Assembly (NCBI RefSeq): GCF_036898095.1
Contig: NC_090728.1
Location: forward strand, 86,785,171 to 86,849,170
Length of the DNA stretch: 64,000 nucleotides
DNA from: Palaemon carinicauda
Taxonomy: Eukaryota; Arthropoda; Malacostraca; Decapoda; Palaemonidae
Direction of reading: 5' to 3'
The notes beneath the pieces are model-generated. The model was not told the origin of the DNA, did not search any database, and saw nothing but the letters and a program-made list of their open reading frames with translations. Positions 22,237-33,510 of the stretch are shown one piece after another (position 1 is the first letter of the stretch; the number at the start of each line of letters is the position of its first letter). Both the position numbers and the translations under genes were made by a program.

Positions 22237-22518
22237 TCAGGCTCCGTCAACTATCACCCCATTTGCTCTCAAGAACTGGTAACCATGCACTACGTGCTCA
22301 GCCATAGTCCCTGAAGGCACTAGAGGGAACACACTCGGGGCGAATGTCATTCCATGTAGTATAGGGGTCAACAGTAGAGTTCCTAAGGTCTTAGGTCCTG
22401 TTTGCCCTAAACCCTTCAGACCAATGGTGTTGGGTACCATCTGCAGCTGGTAATCCTGTACTACTCTCAATGACAGGAGGTTGACCTCAGCTCCGGAGTC
22501 AATGAGAGCATCCAACAC
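22237..22518 (-). pseudogene. Gypsy aspartic protease segment
   Basis: Contains ALIDSGAEVNLLS, the D-S-G catalytic motif of retropepsins, near its start, followed by a beta-rich stretch of about 80 residues. It lies between Gag and RT as expected. The open frame begins with an internal Met and ends at a stop at 22237, so the connection to RT is broken. Retropepsins cleave the Gag-Pol precursor. Confidence 0.75.
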
Positions 22519-22839
22519 TCCCTATGGAAACTCAGACATGGTCACTGGGACAACCATGAGTGGTACAGGAGCCAACTGCGCCAGGTTAACCCTACGAAGG
22601 GTTTTCAATACTGCCTCAGTTCCTGCTTCCTCCCTGGAGGAGTCAGTTGGAGAAGCTCTGGACAATGTTGAGGACAGGTTATCACTGGCCAATCCTGAAA
22701 GTCATTGGAGGTGCAATGACCTTTCCAGGTTGAGGGGTAACCTTGGAAATCGTGATTTCCGAGGCTGCCACCGGAATACTAGGAGCACGCACCCTAGTAC
22801 TCACACCCTCCTTAGATGTAGCCCCATCTTCTACATCAA

Positions 22840-24320
22840 AGGCCTGGTGTTTAAGCCCTATGATACTCCTCAGTTCTTGACTTCTTGGGTTTTGCTCTCT
22901 TGCTCTTCTTCATCTCCACAGCCCAAGAAGGAGCACTGGACTCACTCCCACTTCGGGTCTCCCGGCTACTGGTCGATCCAGAATAGGATGACGGGGTCGG
23001 AGTAACACTCACCGGTACTGCTCTCCACCTTGAAGGAGTCTGGACAGAGATGGTCTCCCTCCCGGGGCTGTGGGCATTAGCTGTGTTCTGGACAGGTGAT
23101 CTGCTTATAAGCGGCGCCTGTCGTCCACACTGTGCGACATGATGGTTTGCCGAGCCACAGCGTAGGCGCAGATTGAGGCGCCTGCAACACTCGTCCATAA
23201 GGTGCCCTGATATTTGACACCATGCACAGTACCTTCTCTGGAATTGAGGAGACCTGTCAGGGGTGCGCGATGGTGGCAGGCGTACTTCCACAGGTGCAGG
23301 TTTGGGGACAGGTCGAGGAGGAGTGCATGAATACGCTCTGTTAGGTCCAGGTGAACGGCTGGGGTCAGCCATGGCAACCCTGTCGACATACGAGCTGTGC
23401 CATGACTGTCCCACACGACTGATTGCCAAATCCTATGCCTTCTGGGTTCGCTGACGGGATGCCTCGTCAAGAACACTCAACAGGTGTAGAACACCCTGCC
23501 AAGTGGCCTGATGGCCAGCAGAGACATTAATGGAGGCCAGAGACTGTTCCAGCCAACCCGCAGCTTTGCTCGAAACAGTTCTTAGAAGCTTCCGCCTAAG
23601 CTCCCTCCGGTCCAAATTATGGTGAGGATAGGCCGACCTGTACAGGGAGGCCAACCGGACGGCGTACATCTTCAGCAGTTCGCCCTCGCCAAAGGTGGCA
23701 CTGCTGAACTGGGCCTTCCTACCCGCATCATGCCTCTCTCTGGCTTCTTGGCACCAGTCGAGGAGGCGTTCATTCATGTTGGGGTATGAGATCTCGGGAC
23801 CCCCTATAGCCAAGAACGCTTACTTGATTTCTCCCTCTAGAACTCTCCCGAGATCAACGGTCCACCGGCCAGAGCTTCCTGCTGTATGTTTACTCGTGCA
23901 GTAGGCCTCAAAATCCCTCAGGAATCGGGCAGAACTCTGGCCAGTTTCCAGCTGGAAGATTCCAGGCTTGGGGTTCCTCCTGGAGTCGTGGACCTTGATC
24001 AGATCAGACAGACTACGTTCTGTCTGGAGGGACTGGACGTGGTCGGTGGAGACAGTGTCATCTGAGCTGACACTGAGACAGGAACTGGAAGTGTCACCAG
24101 AAGTCTCGCTACCAGAATCGTCGCTGGTTGACTCCTGGGACATAGTCAAAATTTCAGGTGTGGCTGGACTGGCCTTTTCCTTGGCCTGACGTCTCCGCTT
24201 TGGAATAGCCCCTGTCTGGTCAAGAACTGCCTCAGCCATAGCTGCTGGAGCCTTTTGTGGCCTACTGGCTTCGGCCGGATTGTCCAGGAACTGCCTCCCT
24301 AGTTTACTGGCTGCAGTCAA
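22840..24320 (-). pseudogene. Gypsy Gag (capsid and zinc knuckles), fragmented
   Basis: Starts with MTAASKLGRQFLDN at 24320. An acidic Ser-rich tract follows (DDSGSETSGDTSSSC), then a capsid-like helical region in the next frame (WCQEARERHDAGRKAQFSSA, RRELRRKLLRTVSSKAAGWL). The nucleocapsid has CAWCQISGHLMDECCRRLN and LRCGSANHHVAQCGR, i.e. CCHC-type knuckles. Three open segments (24320-23820, 23813-23433, 23429-22851) indicate two breaks. The Gag assembles particles and packages RNA in intact elements. Confidence 0.78.
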
Positions 24321-24330
24321 AATGTGTGTG

Positions 24331-25949
24331 TTTGCAATTGGTGATCAGAAAGAGAAAAAGGATGACAATTTTCAACTTTCAGTGGATTCAGAACTTCAAG
24401 TCTAGAATGGTTTCCAGTAAGCTGTTCTTCCATTACTTTGAAGTCGTCAGCATTCGTGTCAACTTCCAATATAACTGGCCTTCTAGATACTTTGGCTTCT
24501 CTGTAGGGCCCCCGTCTTACCCAGCTCAGTCTGTGGTCGTTCGTTTTTCATTTAACTTTGATGACTCCCGAGTGCCACACCTAGGTGACAACCGATTTTG
24601 TTGATGCTCCACTACATGCTGGTAAAGCTTATGTCCTGCAAGTAGGATCATAGGAGGGATTCTCTGCAACGAGTTGCAGTTTGATTAAGCTTTCTTTTCT
24701 GAGGAATTCCCTCAGTCTCGGTTGGAGAAGAAAAAGGCTGTCGAGCAACCTTTAACCAGAGCTCAGCCATCGAAGGCCTAGCTTGGGCTCAGGAGTAGCT
24801 TCGAATAATCTTTTTGCTCTAGAATCAAATCCCTAGGGATATCGTTCGAGTCCTTAGGAGTCTCAAATGGACCCTTCTGTACCCTTGATCAGCCATTATA
24901 GGAGCTGACTCTTACACTACTCATGAGCCTCAGCTTAGGCATTACGATGAGGATGCTACATGATATTTCGGATGTCATGAGTCTTTCTCTTCAAGGGAGG
25001 TTTACTTCCTCATGCAGAGTTCGTATCCCAGAGCCCACTTCTAGTCCAGCAAAATTTCAATTTCATCTAGCTGGGTGCAGAATGACTGTCCTTTGAGGAT
25101 ATGGCATTGCTGGTTAGAGATTTCAGGTACCAAAGGTTTCCTGTGCTGAAATAGTAGATAGAGATCCAAGAACTTCTCTACTCCTGACTCGTGCACCCTC
25201 AGCTGTGCTGTTACTATGAAATTCCGTAATTATAGTCTTGTTTCAAGTGCACAAAGTTAGGGATGTCAGATTCTTCAGGAAGAACCTGTCTGTTGCGCTA
25301 GTTCTCGGACAACCCTCACTGCTCACTAGCTTACCTATGGGTGTTTACCTACAGGTCCCTTAATAACCTTAACCTTAGTCCTGCGGTAGTTACTCAACAA
25401 CCCATATTGTGAACCTAGCTCCCTCGGGGGACAAGTCCCATCTCGTCAGAGATAACGGATGTGACATAAGTCTACGGGAGAAGACAGAATGTCTGGAAGT
25501 TCTCCTTTCCCTTTTCCCCCCGTTGGGTTGAAGCAATGCTCCACTGTGTGCTGGATCGAATGGTAGATGCAGGTGACCGTCACGACCAAGTAACATTAAT
25601 TTACATACAAGTTCTGTAATGAAGATTCTTCCCCATTCTCCCAGACTAGGGATAGGATGGATGGTACTTATGCTCCCATTCCTCAAATGTCCTAATTTTG
25701 AGACTATTATCACAGATACAGTATAGGTTCCTCCATGAGCACCTACCAGTCTCTTGGTAAGGACCTAGCTTGAACAGTCGCGACATCTCCATGCTCAGGT
25801 TATTAGAGGTTGCAGGAGTCATCATTTTGCTCTTCCCAAAGACCAAAGTCCATTGACATCTCCCAGGTTATTAAACCAGTCAGATTGGTTTTAGGTACTT
25901 CATCCCTTCCTTAGGATGAGTCTCCTGTTAAAGGTTGGCGGTTTGTAGT
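24331..25949. other. Unassigned degenerate DNA, possibly DIRS-derived
   Basis: No ORF or known domain is readable on either strand. Position just left of DIRS-B-like tails, and scattered short resemblances to DIRS 3' regions, suggest the body of an old DIRS copy. No LTR was found at the Gag side of the gypsy fragment (24321 onward). Confidence 0.35.
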
Positions 25950-26600
25950 ACATATAGGAACAAATCACAAATTTTTTATCAGTTTGTATTTTTCCTAATT
26001 ATACAAACCTGAAACCTTTGAATTACACTGCCTGCCTCAACTACCCTGCAAGTACTTGGGTAAGGTCAAAGTGAAGGTTACGCTACCAGGTGGTTATATC
26101 ACGTCAGCTCTACCTTCTACTTCCCAGCTACTACTACTAACTACATTACTTAATTTAAAGTTTAAACGGTCATTTCCAGCTTCGCTGAAGCCATACTTCA
26201 CCTATTAAAGGATTTAGGTTTGTATAGTTAAGAAACATGCAAATTGATTTTCTATTTTTTTTTTAGCTATTCAAACATGAATCCCTTAAGTTTCATTTCC
26301 TGCCACAACAATTCCCCAAGCTCTAGGTAAAAGTCAAAGTGGCTATTCAGTGTACTGGACGGGGGTGGGTGGGACTTTCCTGCCACCTGCCAATAAGTAT
26401 CAATACTTTTTTATAAATTTTAATAGCTTTACTGAAGGCATATTCCTATTAAAGGACTCAGGGTTGTGTATTTAGAAAAAATACAAATAATTTATACAGT
26501 TTGTGATAATGATTCAATGGCTGTCCCAGCATTGCTGAAGGCATATCCTTAATTTAAAGGACTCAGGTTTGTATAGCTATGAAAAATACAAAATGCTTTT
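25950..26600 (+). repeat. Three successive DIRS-B-like right terminal repeats
   Basis: An internal complementary region-like block at about 25968-26015 (ggaacaaatcacaaattttt, then gtttgtatttttcctaattatacaaac) is followed by a right terminal repeat ending near 26262. A second tail ends near 26515 (ggactcagggttgtgtattt, agaaaaaatacaaataattt). A third ends near 26600 (aaaggactcaggtttgtata, gctatgaaaaatacaaaatg). They share gctg/ctgaaggcatat and attaaaggact motifs. The tandem tails stop about 65 bp before the COPS4 exon. Confidence 0.7.
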
Positions 26601-26663
26601 AAATTCAATTTCATATGTATTTAAGAGAAATTTGTTAATATTTTCTTTTCTTTTCCTGGTTAG

Positions 26664-26782
26664 TTGTGAAAGAAACTGTAAGCCTGGTTATATCACGTCA
26701 GCTCCTCTCAGATGTCTCAGCACACCTAACATCAATGTCAGATAGAGTTGCTAAAACAGTTGCTCATTACATCTTGGATAAA
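26664..26782 (+). CDS. COPS4: COP9 signalosome subunit 4 (COPS4/CSN4), internal coding exon
   Basis: 119 nt, a split first codon (nTT) plus 39 codons. The peptide starts VKETVSLVISRQLLSDV and ends TVAHYILDK. It matches the conserved CSN4 segment that follows the N-terminal helices (ENVSLVISRQLL-type) in animals. CSN4 is a PCI-domain subunit of the COP9 signalosome, which removes NEDD8 from cullins and so regulates cullin-RING ubiquitin ligases in nucleus and cytosol. A T-rich tract and TAG form the acceptor at 26641-26663; gtaagt at 26783 is the donor (phase 0). The N-terminal exon was not found upstream. The frame is intact and there is no sign of decay. Confidence 0.93.
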
Positions 26783-27262
26783 GTAAGTTGCAATTATGGA
26801 GGGTATTAAAGTAGAAATTGTCTTCTTTCATTAATGAATGGAATTCAGATTTGTTAGGTGTTCTTTTTTTTTTTTTTTTAGCATAAGGCCAAACACTCGT
26901 GATTATTTTAGCGTAAGACAACATTAAGTTTACAGTAATCAGTTATCTTTTGTTCCTACATGAATTGGAACCATTGTCCTTTAATATAAGTATGCTTTTG
27001 GCCACATCGTAATACAGTACACTTGTACTTCTGCACTCGGCAACGTATGTTTTCCAGTGCAACGACACCAGGAAGCCACCGCTAACGCCCCATTACATGG
27101 GCCTTTTTTCGTGATCCATTGTACGCTTAAAGCATTAGGGATTAACATGCGTGGCATAGAAGACTGGGTCTCCATTGATTGCCTAAACCTGCATATCTCC
27201 TGCCAGGTGACCCGCCTATAGTACGCCTCTCAAGAACAGGGCACCCTATTTCCCTTGTATGT
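26783..27262 (+). other. COPS4 intron, 5' part, outside recognised transposons
   Basis: Begins with the gtaagt donor. It holds a 14-base T run near 26867-26880 and otherwise unassigned DNA. No ORF above noise and no terminal repeats were seen before the DIRS A2 left end at 27263. Confidence 0.6.
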
Positions 27263-27432
27263 CATTTTTAAACATAAAACTTACCCGCTGGTTATATAAG
27301 AATGGCTAAAGTCCCTGGACGCCCGGCAGAAATATTCAAAATCTTGCGGCTATCACAGATATGCCAGGTGTATACTAGCGCCTTTGCGGTAGACAGGCCG
27401 TACTAATCCAACCGCTTCAGATCTTCTCTGCC
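27263..27432 (+). repeat. A2 left inverted terminal repeat
   Basis: From catttttaaacataaaact through acttacccgctggttatata to cgcttcagatcttc. It is the inverse of 33642-33821 with few differences, giving an inverted repeat of about 170 bp. Confidence 0.88.
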
Positions 27433-27637
27433 GCCATACTGGCTAGAACGTTGGAAATTCTCTCGCAAATTACTTTGATTTGGACGGTTTATTTGGTGAT
27501 GTACTCTGTCTTTTTGTTTTGGGCTTTCGCATAAGTGATTTCTCTTTCATAATTTCTTGAAATCTTTATTTTTTTGGGTTTATTTAGTTAATTTTGACCC
27601 TTGTTATTTTGGGGTTTCTCTCTCGTAACTTTTCAAT

Positions 27638-30170
27638 ATGACCGACCCCTCCCTTGTATATAGGAAGTGTATTAAAGGTTGTCGTACTCGACTTCCCAAG
27701 GGTTTGGTTGATCCACATACAATTTGTGTAAAATGTAGGGGTAAATCGTGTACTTCTGGGGATCGGTGTGAAGAATGTTCTTCGTTAACCGAAAATGAGT
27801 GGGTAGCTTATGAGCGTTATACTCAGAAATTAGAGAGAGACAGGATTAGACGTAGTTCTTCCCTTTCTGTTGATTTACCTGTATCTGATGTCATTGATCC
27901 TATTCCTTTCCCCGTAGTGGTAGATCAAGAGCCGAAAGAGGCTACGATGAAAGATATGTTGTCTGCTATTCAAGGTCTCGGTGTGAGAGTGGAATCGTTA
28001 GCTGCGGACAAAAAGCTCACCCTCACCATAGGAAAGGTGATGTTAGTGCTTTATCTCCTTCTTCGCTTGAAGGGTCACGTGATGAGATGTGGCGGCAAAC
28101 CTCTAGACTGCTTAAGAGAAAAGTGCAGTCGGTGGAACAGCGGCGCGTTTCCTCTCCGCAACAGCCAGGCTGTAGTCATTGGGATACACCGGAACGTTTT
28201 CGGTCCCTTGACGAGTGTTCGCTGCGAAGTGCTCTGACGTGGGTTCCGATATAGATAGAGATTTGATTCAGTCAGATGAGGCACTAATTCCTGGTTCGGG
28301 TTTTACGGTTCATGCTCTGCCGCTTCCATCGGACTGGTGCTCGTCTCCCGAAAGCGGGGGAGCGGTTCGGTAACGATGAGGAAGGCAAATTCGCGTTGGA
28401 AGAGGCGGCGCAAATATCACTTCAAGGTGATCCCAAGTGGTCTATGTTGTTGGGCAGGAAACAGCAGCTCTCGTCCCTTATGCAGTCTTATCAGCCTGCT
28501 GTTGACAGTTGTTGTCTCTGGTACTGACGTTTTATTGCACAGACGGTCTCCCAGATGTAGTGCTCAACAGCTGGTTGAGGTGGATGCATCTCATCAGAGC
28601 TCTGCTTCGCAGCATCTATCGATCGCGCATACAGCTGATCGTCGGTCTTCCAAACGTGACGACGCTAGGCGGCAGGATGGGAGCGGGCACGAGACGGAGC
28701 GTCAGCGCCAGCGCCAGGCAGACGCTAAGCGGCAGCGTGGACACACAGCAGTTAACCCATGACGCTGCGAAGCGTCAGCGTGACGACACGCGCCAGTCAA
28801 CCCATGATGTGGCGGAGCGTCAGCGTGAGCGGCGCGCCATGGCGCGGCATAGTGTCAGCGCCAGAGCGAGCCAGATTCTTCCCATGGTACCATTCGTCAA
28901 GCTACCAGTGACAGTTCTAGGCAGTCAATCCAAGACTCCTCACGCCAGCCAATCCATGACTCTACACGGCAGTCGACTGTTTTCGCAGCGCATCAGGTTG
29001 ATGCTGTTTCACAAATCGATCGTGATAGCAAACGCAAGGCTATTGATTGTCAGTCTGATAGGAATAATGAACAGCGCAGACGCGCCCATGTCAGGACTGA
29101 CACGTCTGCACAGGAACGTCACCTTTCTGATCAAGGCACATCTCCAGTGGCTGAATTGTCGGAGGAAGATCCAGATGAGGTTTTCTCTCAGGGGGAATAA
29201 TTGGATGACATTTCAGAGGGAGAAGAGGATAAGCCACCCCAACATTCGGTGGACTTCAAGAAACTAATGCTGGTCTTCACGGAGTTGTTTCCAGACCATT
29301 TTACCCCTGTTGCCCCGCAATCTCCTCCTTCGGAATTTAACCTCGGTAAAGCAGCTAGGCCATCCCTTTTCACAAAAATAGTTCTCTTCCGCTCCTCTAA
29401 GAGAGCATTGAAATTAATGAGTGTGGATGGACTCTAAGAAAGCTCTTGGCAAGACATGTTTTGCTTTTCCACCAGCCAAACTAGCTTCCAAATAGAGCGT
29501 TTGGTATGAAACAGGGGAAGTCTTAGGTTTGGGGGTTCCTGCATCTGCTCAGGGAGACTTCTCGAGCCTAGTGGACTCTTCTCGGCATCTAGCCATGTGG
29601 AAGACGAAAGTGTGGTGGTCAATGTCGGAATTTGACCATCTCTTGAAAGGTTTGTTCAGGGCTTTTGAGGTGTTTAATTTTCTGGACTGGTCTCTGGGAG
29701 CCTTGGGTAGAAAAGTAACGGAGATGAAGGGCACTGACACGAGTAACCTTATCCAGCTTATGTCTTGTATGGACAAGGCAGTTAGAGATGGTTCTAACGA
29801 ATTGGCTGCCCTGTTCACTGCAGGGGTCGTGAAGAACAGGGCAACTTTGTGTTCCTTCCTCTCTGTGGGAGTCACTCCATGTCAGAGATCAGAGTTACTT
29901 TTTGCTTCCATGTCTTCTGCTCTATTCCCGCAGGATTTAGTGAGGGAGGTGGCTGCAGCATTGACTCAGAAGGCTACTCATGATTTGGTTGCCAAAACAG
30001 CTAGGAAAGTATTGCCTACATCTTTCTCTTCTCGTAGAGTGAAGGAAGGGACGTCATATTCCCAGACTGCTCAGCCCTTTCATGGTAAGCCTTCTGGGAG
30101 AGGTAACTTCAAGCCCGATGCGAGGAAGTCTAAGAAAAGAGGAGCTAAATCCAGTCGAGGCAGGGTCTGA
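27638..30170 (+). pseudogene. DIRS-A2 ORF1 (Gag-like protein), frameshifted and internally deleted
   Basis: Start ATG at 27638 (MTDPSLVYRKCIKGC). The N-terminus has a Cys/His cluster: C-x3-C, then DPHTICVKCRG and DRCEECSSL, shared with families B and C. A Lys/Arg helix follows (YTQKLERDRIRRSSS). After AADKK the text jumps to a later region of A3, so about 240 bp is missing. Middle pieces (GDPKWSMLLGRKQQLSSLMQ) lie in other frames. The C-terminus is open at 29529-30170 (GVPASAQGDFSSLVD, MSCMDKAVRDGSNELAALFT, basic tail KKRGAKSSRGRV, stop 30168-30170). Likely role: nucleic-acid binding and particle assembly, inferred from position only. Confidence 0.82.
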
Positions 30171-32228
30171 CTGTCCTCGCCTTCAAGCAGCAGTGGGAGC
30201 CAGGCTAAGTTACTTCTGGCAAGCCTGGGAGGTAAGGGGAGCGGACCCTTGGTCCGTTCGTGTTCTAAAGGAAGGATACAAAATCCCATTCTTATCAAAG
30301 CCTCCTTTAGCCACAGATCCTGTGGATCTCTCGCTCAAATACAGGGAAGGACCGAAGAGGCAGGCCATGCAGCTTCAGATGTCTCTCTTGCTGGAAAAAA
30401 GAGCGATAGAGAAGGTGTGGGACTTAGAATTGCCAGGGTTTTACAACCGTTTGTTCCTGGTTGCCAAGAGTTCAGGGGAATGGAGACCGGTTCTGGATGT
30501 AAGTGCCCTCAACAATTACGTCCAGAATTCGAAGTTCACCATGGAAACTCAGAAAACCGTGCTGGCAGCAGTATGGAAAGGCGACTGGATGGTATCGTTG
30601 GACCTCCAGGACGCTTATTTTCATGTCCCAATACATCCAAGTTGCAGATGTTACCTGAGGTTCGTGTACGGGAAGGAGGTCTTCCAGTTCTGAGCCTTCT
30701 GTTTCCGTCTCTGCACAGCCCTTCTGATATTCACGAAGATCATGCTGAATGTGGCGAGCATGCTGCACTCAAAAGGCATCAGGGCCTCCCTGTCCTTGGA
30801 CGATTGGCTCATAAGAGCTCCCTCAGCCAATCGCTGTTTGAAGGATCTTCAGATGACTTTGGATTTGGCAAAAAAGTTGGGACTTCTAGTAAGTTCAAAG
30901 AAGTCACTGATGACTCCATCCCAGAAGATGCTTTATTTGGGGATGGAGATTCAGTGTCAGGTTTTTCAGGCTTTTCCATCTCCTGCAAGGATTCAGTCAG
31001 CGCTCCTAAGGCTTTGTGCCTTTTTGAGGAAGGAAGTCAGTTCGGTGAGAGAGTGGATGAGCCTTCTGGGGACCCTCTCATCTCTGGAAATGTTTGTCTC
31101 TCTGGGGAGGCTGCACCTACGTCCCCTTCAATTTCATCTCAATGCACATTGGCAGAAGGAAGACAGTCTCGACAGGGAGAGTATTCCCATTACGAGTACA
31201 ATCAGAACACACCTTCAATGGTGGAACAACGTTCACAGACTCAAGGAGGGCATCTCGTTGGAGCAAAAGAGCCCAGACCTCGTGTTGTTTTCCGACGCCT
31301 CAAACTCGGGGTGGGGAGCAATTTTAGGGAAAAGAGAAATCTCAGGTCTGTGGACAAAAGAGCAAGAGATTCTTCATATCAATCAAAAGGAGCTTTTAGC
31401 TGTGCACTTAGCCCTCAAGGGATTCGAGAATCTAGTCCTAGGCAAGGTGGTCCAAATCAATGCGGACAGCACCACGGCCCTAGCGTATATAGCAAAGCAG
31501 GGGGGAACCCACTCGAAGTCTCTTTACGAGTTGGCGAGATCTCTTCTCTTATGGGCGAAGGAAAGGAGGATTATTTAATGACACGATTCATTTAGGGGGT
31601 CAAGAACGTGAGTACGGACAGACTCAGCAGGAGGGACCAAGTTCTCCCCACAGAGTGGACGTTACACATAGACGTTTGCAGGAAGCTGTGGCGGTTATGG
31701 GGTCGTCTCCTCATAGATCTGTTTGCAACCTCCAAGACGAAAAGGCTGGAGACTTATTGCTCCCCAGTTCCGGATCTCGAGGCGGCTCACATAGATGTGT
31801 TCCTGTTGGACTGGTCGCACATGGATGTGTACGCGTTCCCACCTTTCAAGATCCTGTACAAGGTGGTGCAGAAGTTCGTATCCCACAAAGAGACTAGAAT
31901 GACCCTAGTTGCTCCTTTCTGGCCGTCAAGAAGTTGGTTCACAGAGGTACTGGAATGGATGGTGGACGTGATGAGAAGCCTCCCGTTAAGACCAGATCTT
32001 CTCAGACAACCTCACTTGTCAAGAAACCATCTAAACCTCCAAGCTCTACGTCTGACTGCCTTCAGACTATCGAAAAACTCGCTAGATCTAGAGGATTTTC
32101 GAAGGAGGCAGCCAAGGCTATTGCAAGAGCAAGGAGGACTTCTACCATCAGGGTGTATCAGTCCTAGTGGGAGGTATTCAGAGAATGGTGTAGGGCTAAC
32201 TCGGTTTCTTTTTCCAGTACCTCTATAA
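30082..32228 (+). pseudogene. DIRS-A2 ORF2: reverse transcriptase-RNase H with C-terminal extension
   Basis: The frame overlaps the ORF1 end. RT motifs: LFLVAKSSGEWRPVLDVSAL, MVSLDLQDAYFHVPIHPS (motif A), a TGA at 30691-30693 replacing the Trp seen in A3 (FQFW), then LLIFTKIMLNV (motif B region) and ASLSLDDWLIRAP (motif C, LDD as usual in DIRS). Thumb: REWMSLLGTLSS. RNase H: LVLFSDASNSGWG, NQKELLAVHLAL, INADSTTALAYI. A stop near 31576 and a frameshift lead to the C-terminal extension 31608-32228 (DRLSRRDQVLPTEWTLH, CSPVPDLEAAHID, VYAFPPFKIL). The catalytic residues survive, but the protein does not read through. Confidence 0.9.
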
Positions 32229-33127
32229 CACAGATTACCGATTTCTTCTTGGATCTTAGAACTAAGCATAACTTTTCTGTCTCGACTATTAAGGGGTACA
32301 GAAGTATGCTGGCAACTGTTTTCAGGCATAGAAATTTGGATCTCTCCAACAATAAGGACCTAAAAGATCTTCTTAGGTCCTTTGAAACTTCTAAGAGATG
32401 TCATCAAGATTCACCTGCTGGGAATTTGGATGTAGTTCTTAGATTTCTCATGAGTGATAGATTCGAGCCGCTGCACTCAGCCTCTTTTAAAGATTTAACT
32501 TTGAAGACCCTTTTCTTGGTGAGCTTAGCGACAGCTAAAAGAGTCAGTGAGGTCCATGCTTTGAGCAAGAACATCGGTTTCCGAGACGGGAAAGCCATAT
32601 GTTTCTTGCAGCTGGGTTTTCTGGCCAAGAATGAGCGTTCGTCGCATCCATGCACGAAGTTTTTTGAGATTGCTAATCTCTATGATGTAGTGGGCGATGA
32701 GGTGGAAAAGGGGCTCTGTCCTGTTAGGGCACTAAGGGTCTATTTGGACAGAACAAAGAGTTTGAGAGGCAGCTCGGAGGCTCTCTGGTGTGCAGTTAAG
32801 AAGCCCTCGCAGCCTATGTCGAAGAACGCTCTATCCTTTTTCATAAGGCTCTTGATTAGAGAAGCTCATGCCCAGTGTGGTGAGGCAGAGCTTAGAGTGC
32901 TTAAGGTGAAAACACACGAAGTAAGGTCAGTAGCTACTTCGGTAGCTTTTAAATAAAATCGTTCTCTGCAAAGCATAATGGATACAACTTTTTGGAGAAG
33001 TAAATCTGTATTCGCATCCCATTACTTGAAATGTGTCCAGACCCTTTATGAGGACTGCTACACTTTGGGCCCATTCGTTGCGGCGAATGCGGTAGTAGGT
33101 GAAGGGTCTACCACTACGCTCCCCTAA
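31934..33127 (+). pseudogene. DIRS-A2 tyrosine recombinase, two in-frame stops
   Basis: One frame throughout, overlapping ORF2 by about 300 nt. SDCLQTIEKLARSRGFSKEA and TSTIRVYQS lead to a TAG at 32165-32167 (Lys in A3), then WEVFREWC, STIKGYRSML, LDLSNNKDLKDLLRSFETSK, ATAKRVSEVHALSKNIG (catalytic Arg), KVKTHEVRSVATSVAFK (HxxR), TAA at 32954-32956 (Gln in A3), then SKSVFASHYLKCVQ (Tyr nucleophile) and a stop near 33127. Only the two nonsense substitutions break it, suggesting relative youth. Family function: integration of circular element DNA. Confidence 0.9.
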
Positions 33128-33510
33128 TTCCTAGTACTCTTTTCTATCTCTTGGAACTTGTTTGGTTTTTATGGTTGTATGTGGAGATTGGTCGTCAGTC
33201 TTCCGCAATCTGTTGATTTGGTCAGATGGTCATGTTGTTTCTTGAGAGTACCCGGAACAAGGGTATTAGTTGAGGTCCTGTCAAGTTACAGGTTATGGCA
33301 CCGTTTGACAGCTCCTAGAGATCATCAGCCCCCTGGGTGGACCGCTGGATCTTCTAAGGATAGCAGACAGAATGAGGCAGAGAACCATTGCAGTCTACTT
33401 CTTTATCAGGTACGAACCTCTTAAGTGTTTTATTATGTGTAACTCTTAAGTGAATTTCCAATACATTGCTGTCTCTGACCCACCACCAAGGGTGTCAATC
33501 ATCCATTCTT

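Larger units (their letters stand above)
20386..24330 (-). mobile_element. Ty3/gypsy-type LTR retrotransposon fragment, minus strand
   Basis: In minus-strand order: Gag with two Cys-rich knuckles (24320 down to about 22840), aspartic protease (22518-22237), reverse transcriptase (21705 down to about 20800) and the start of RNase H, cut at 20386 by the DIRS-A4 end. Integrase and both LTRs are absent from the fragment. Gag-protease-RT-RNase H order and a YIDD-type RT mark Ty3/gypsy rather than BEL/Pao. It is the only large element in the window opposing COPS4. Confidence 0.9.

Noticed and set aside
20386..24330. Calling the gypsy fragment an endogenous retrovirus
   Set aside because: No envelope-like ORF, integrase or LTR is present; the content fits an ordinary Ty3/gypsy retrotransposon.
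1..26640. Search for the N-terminal COPS4 exon (KYR...KAFVEA-type peptide)
   Set aside because: No convincing match was seen by eye in this part; it probably lies further upstream.
26983..27175. Minus-strand 64-codon open frame in the COPS4 intron
   Set aside because: Short, no recognisable domain and no supporting signals.
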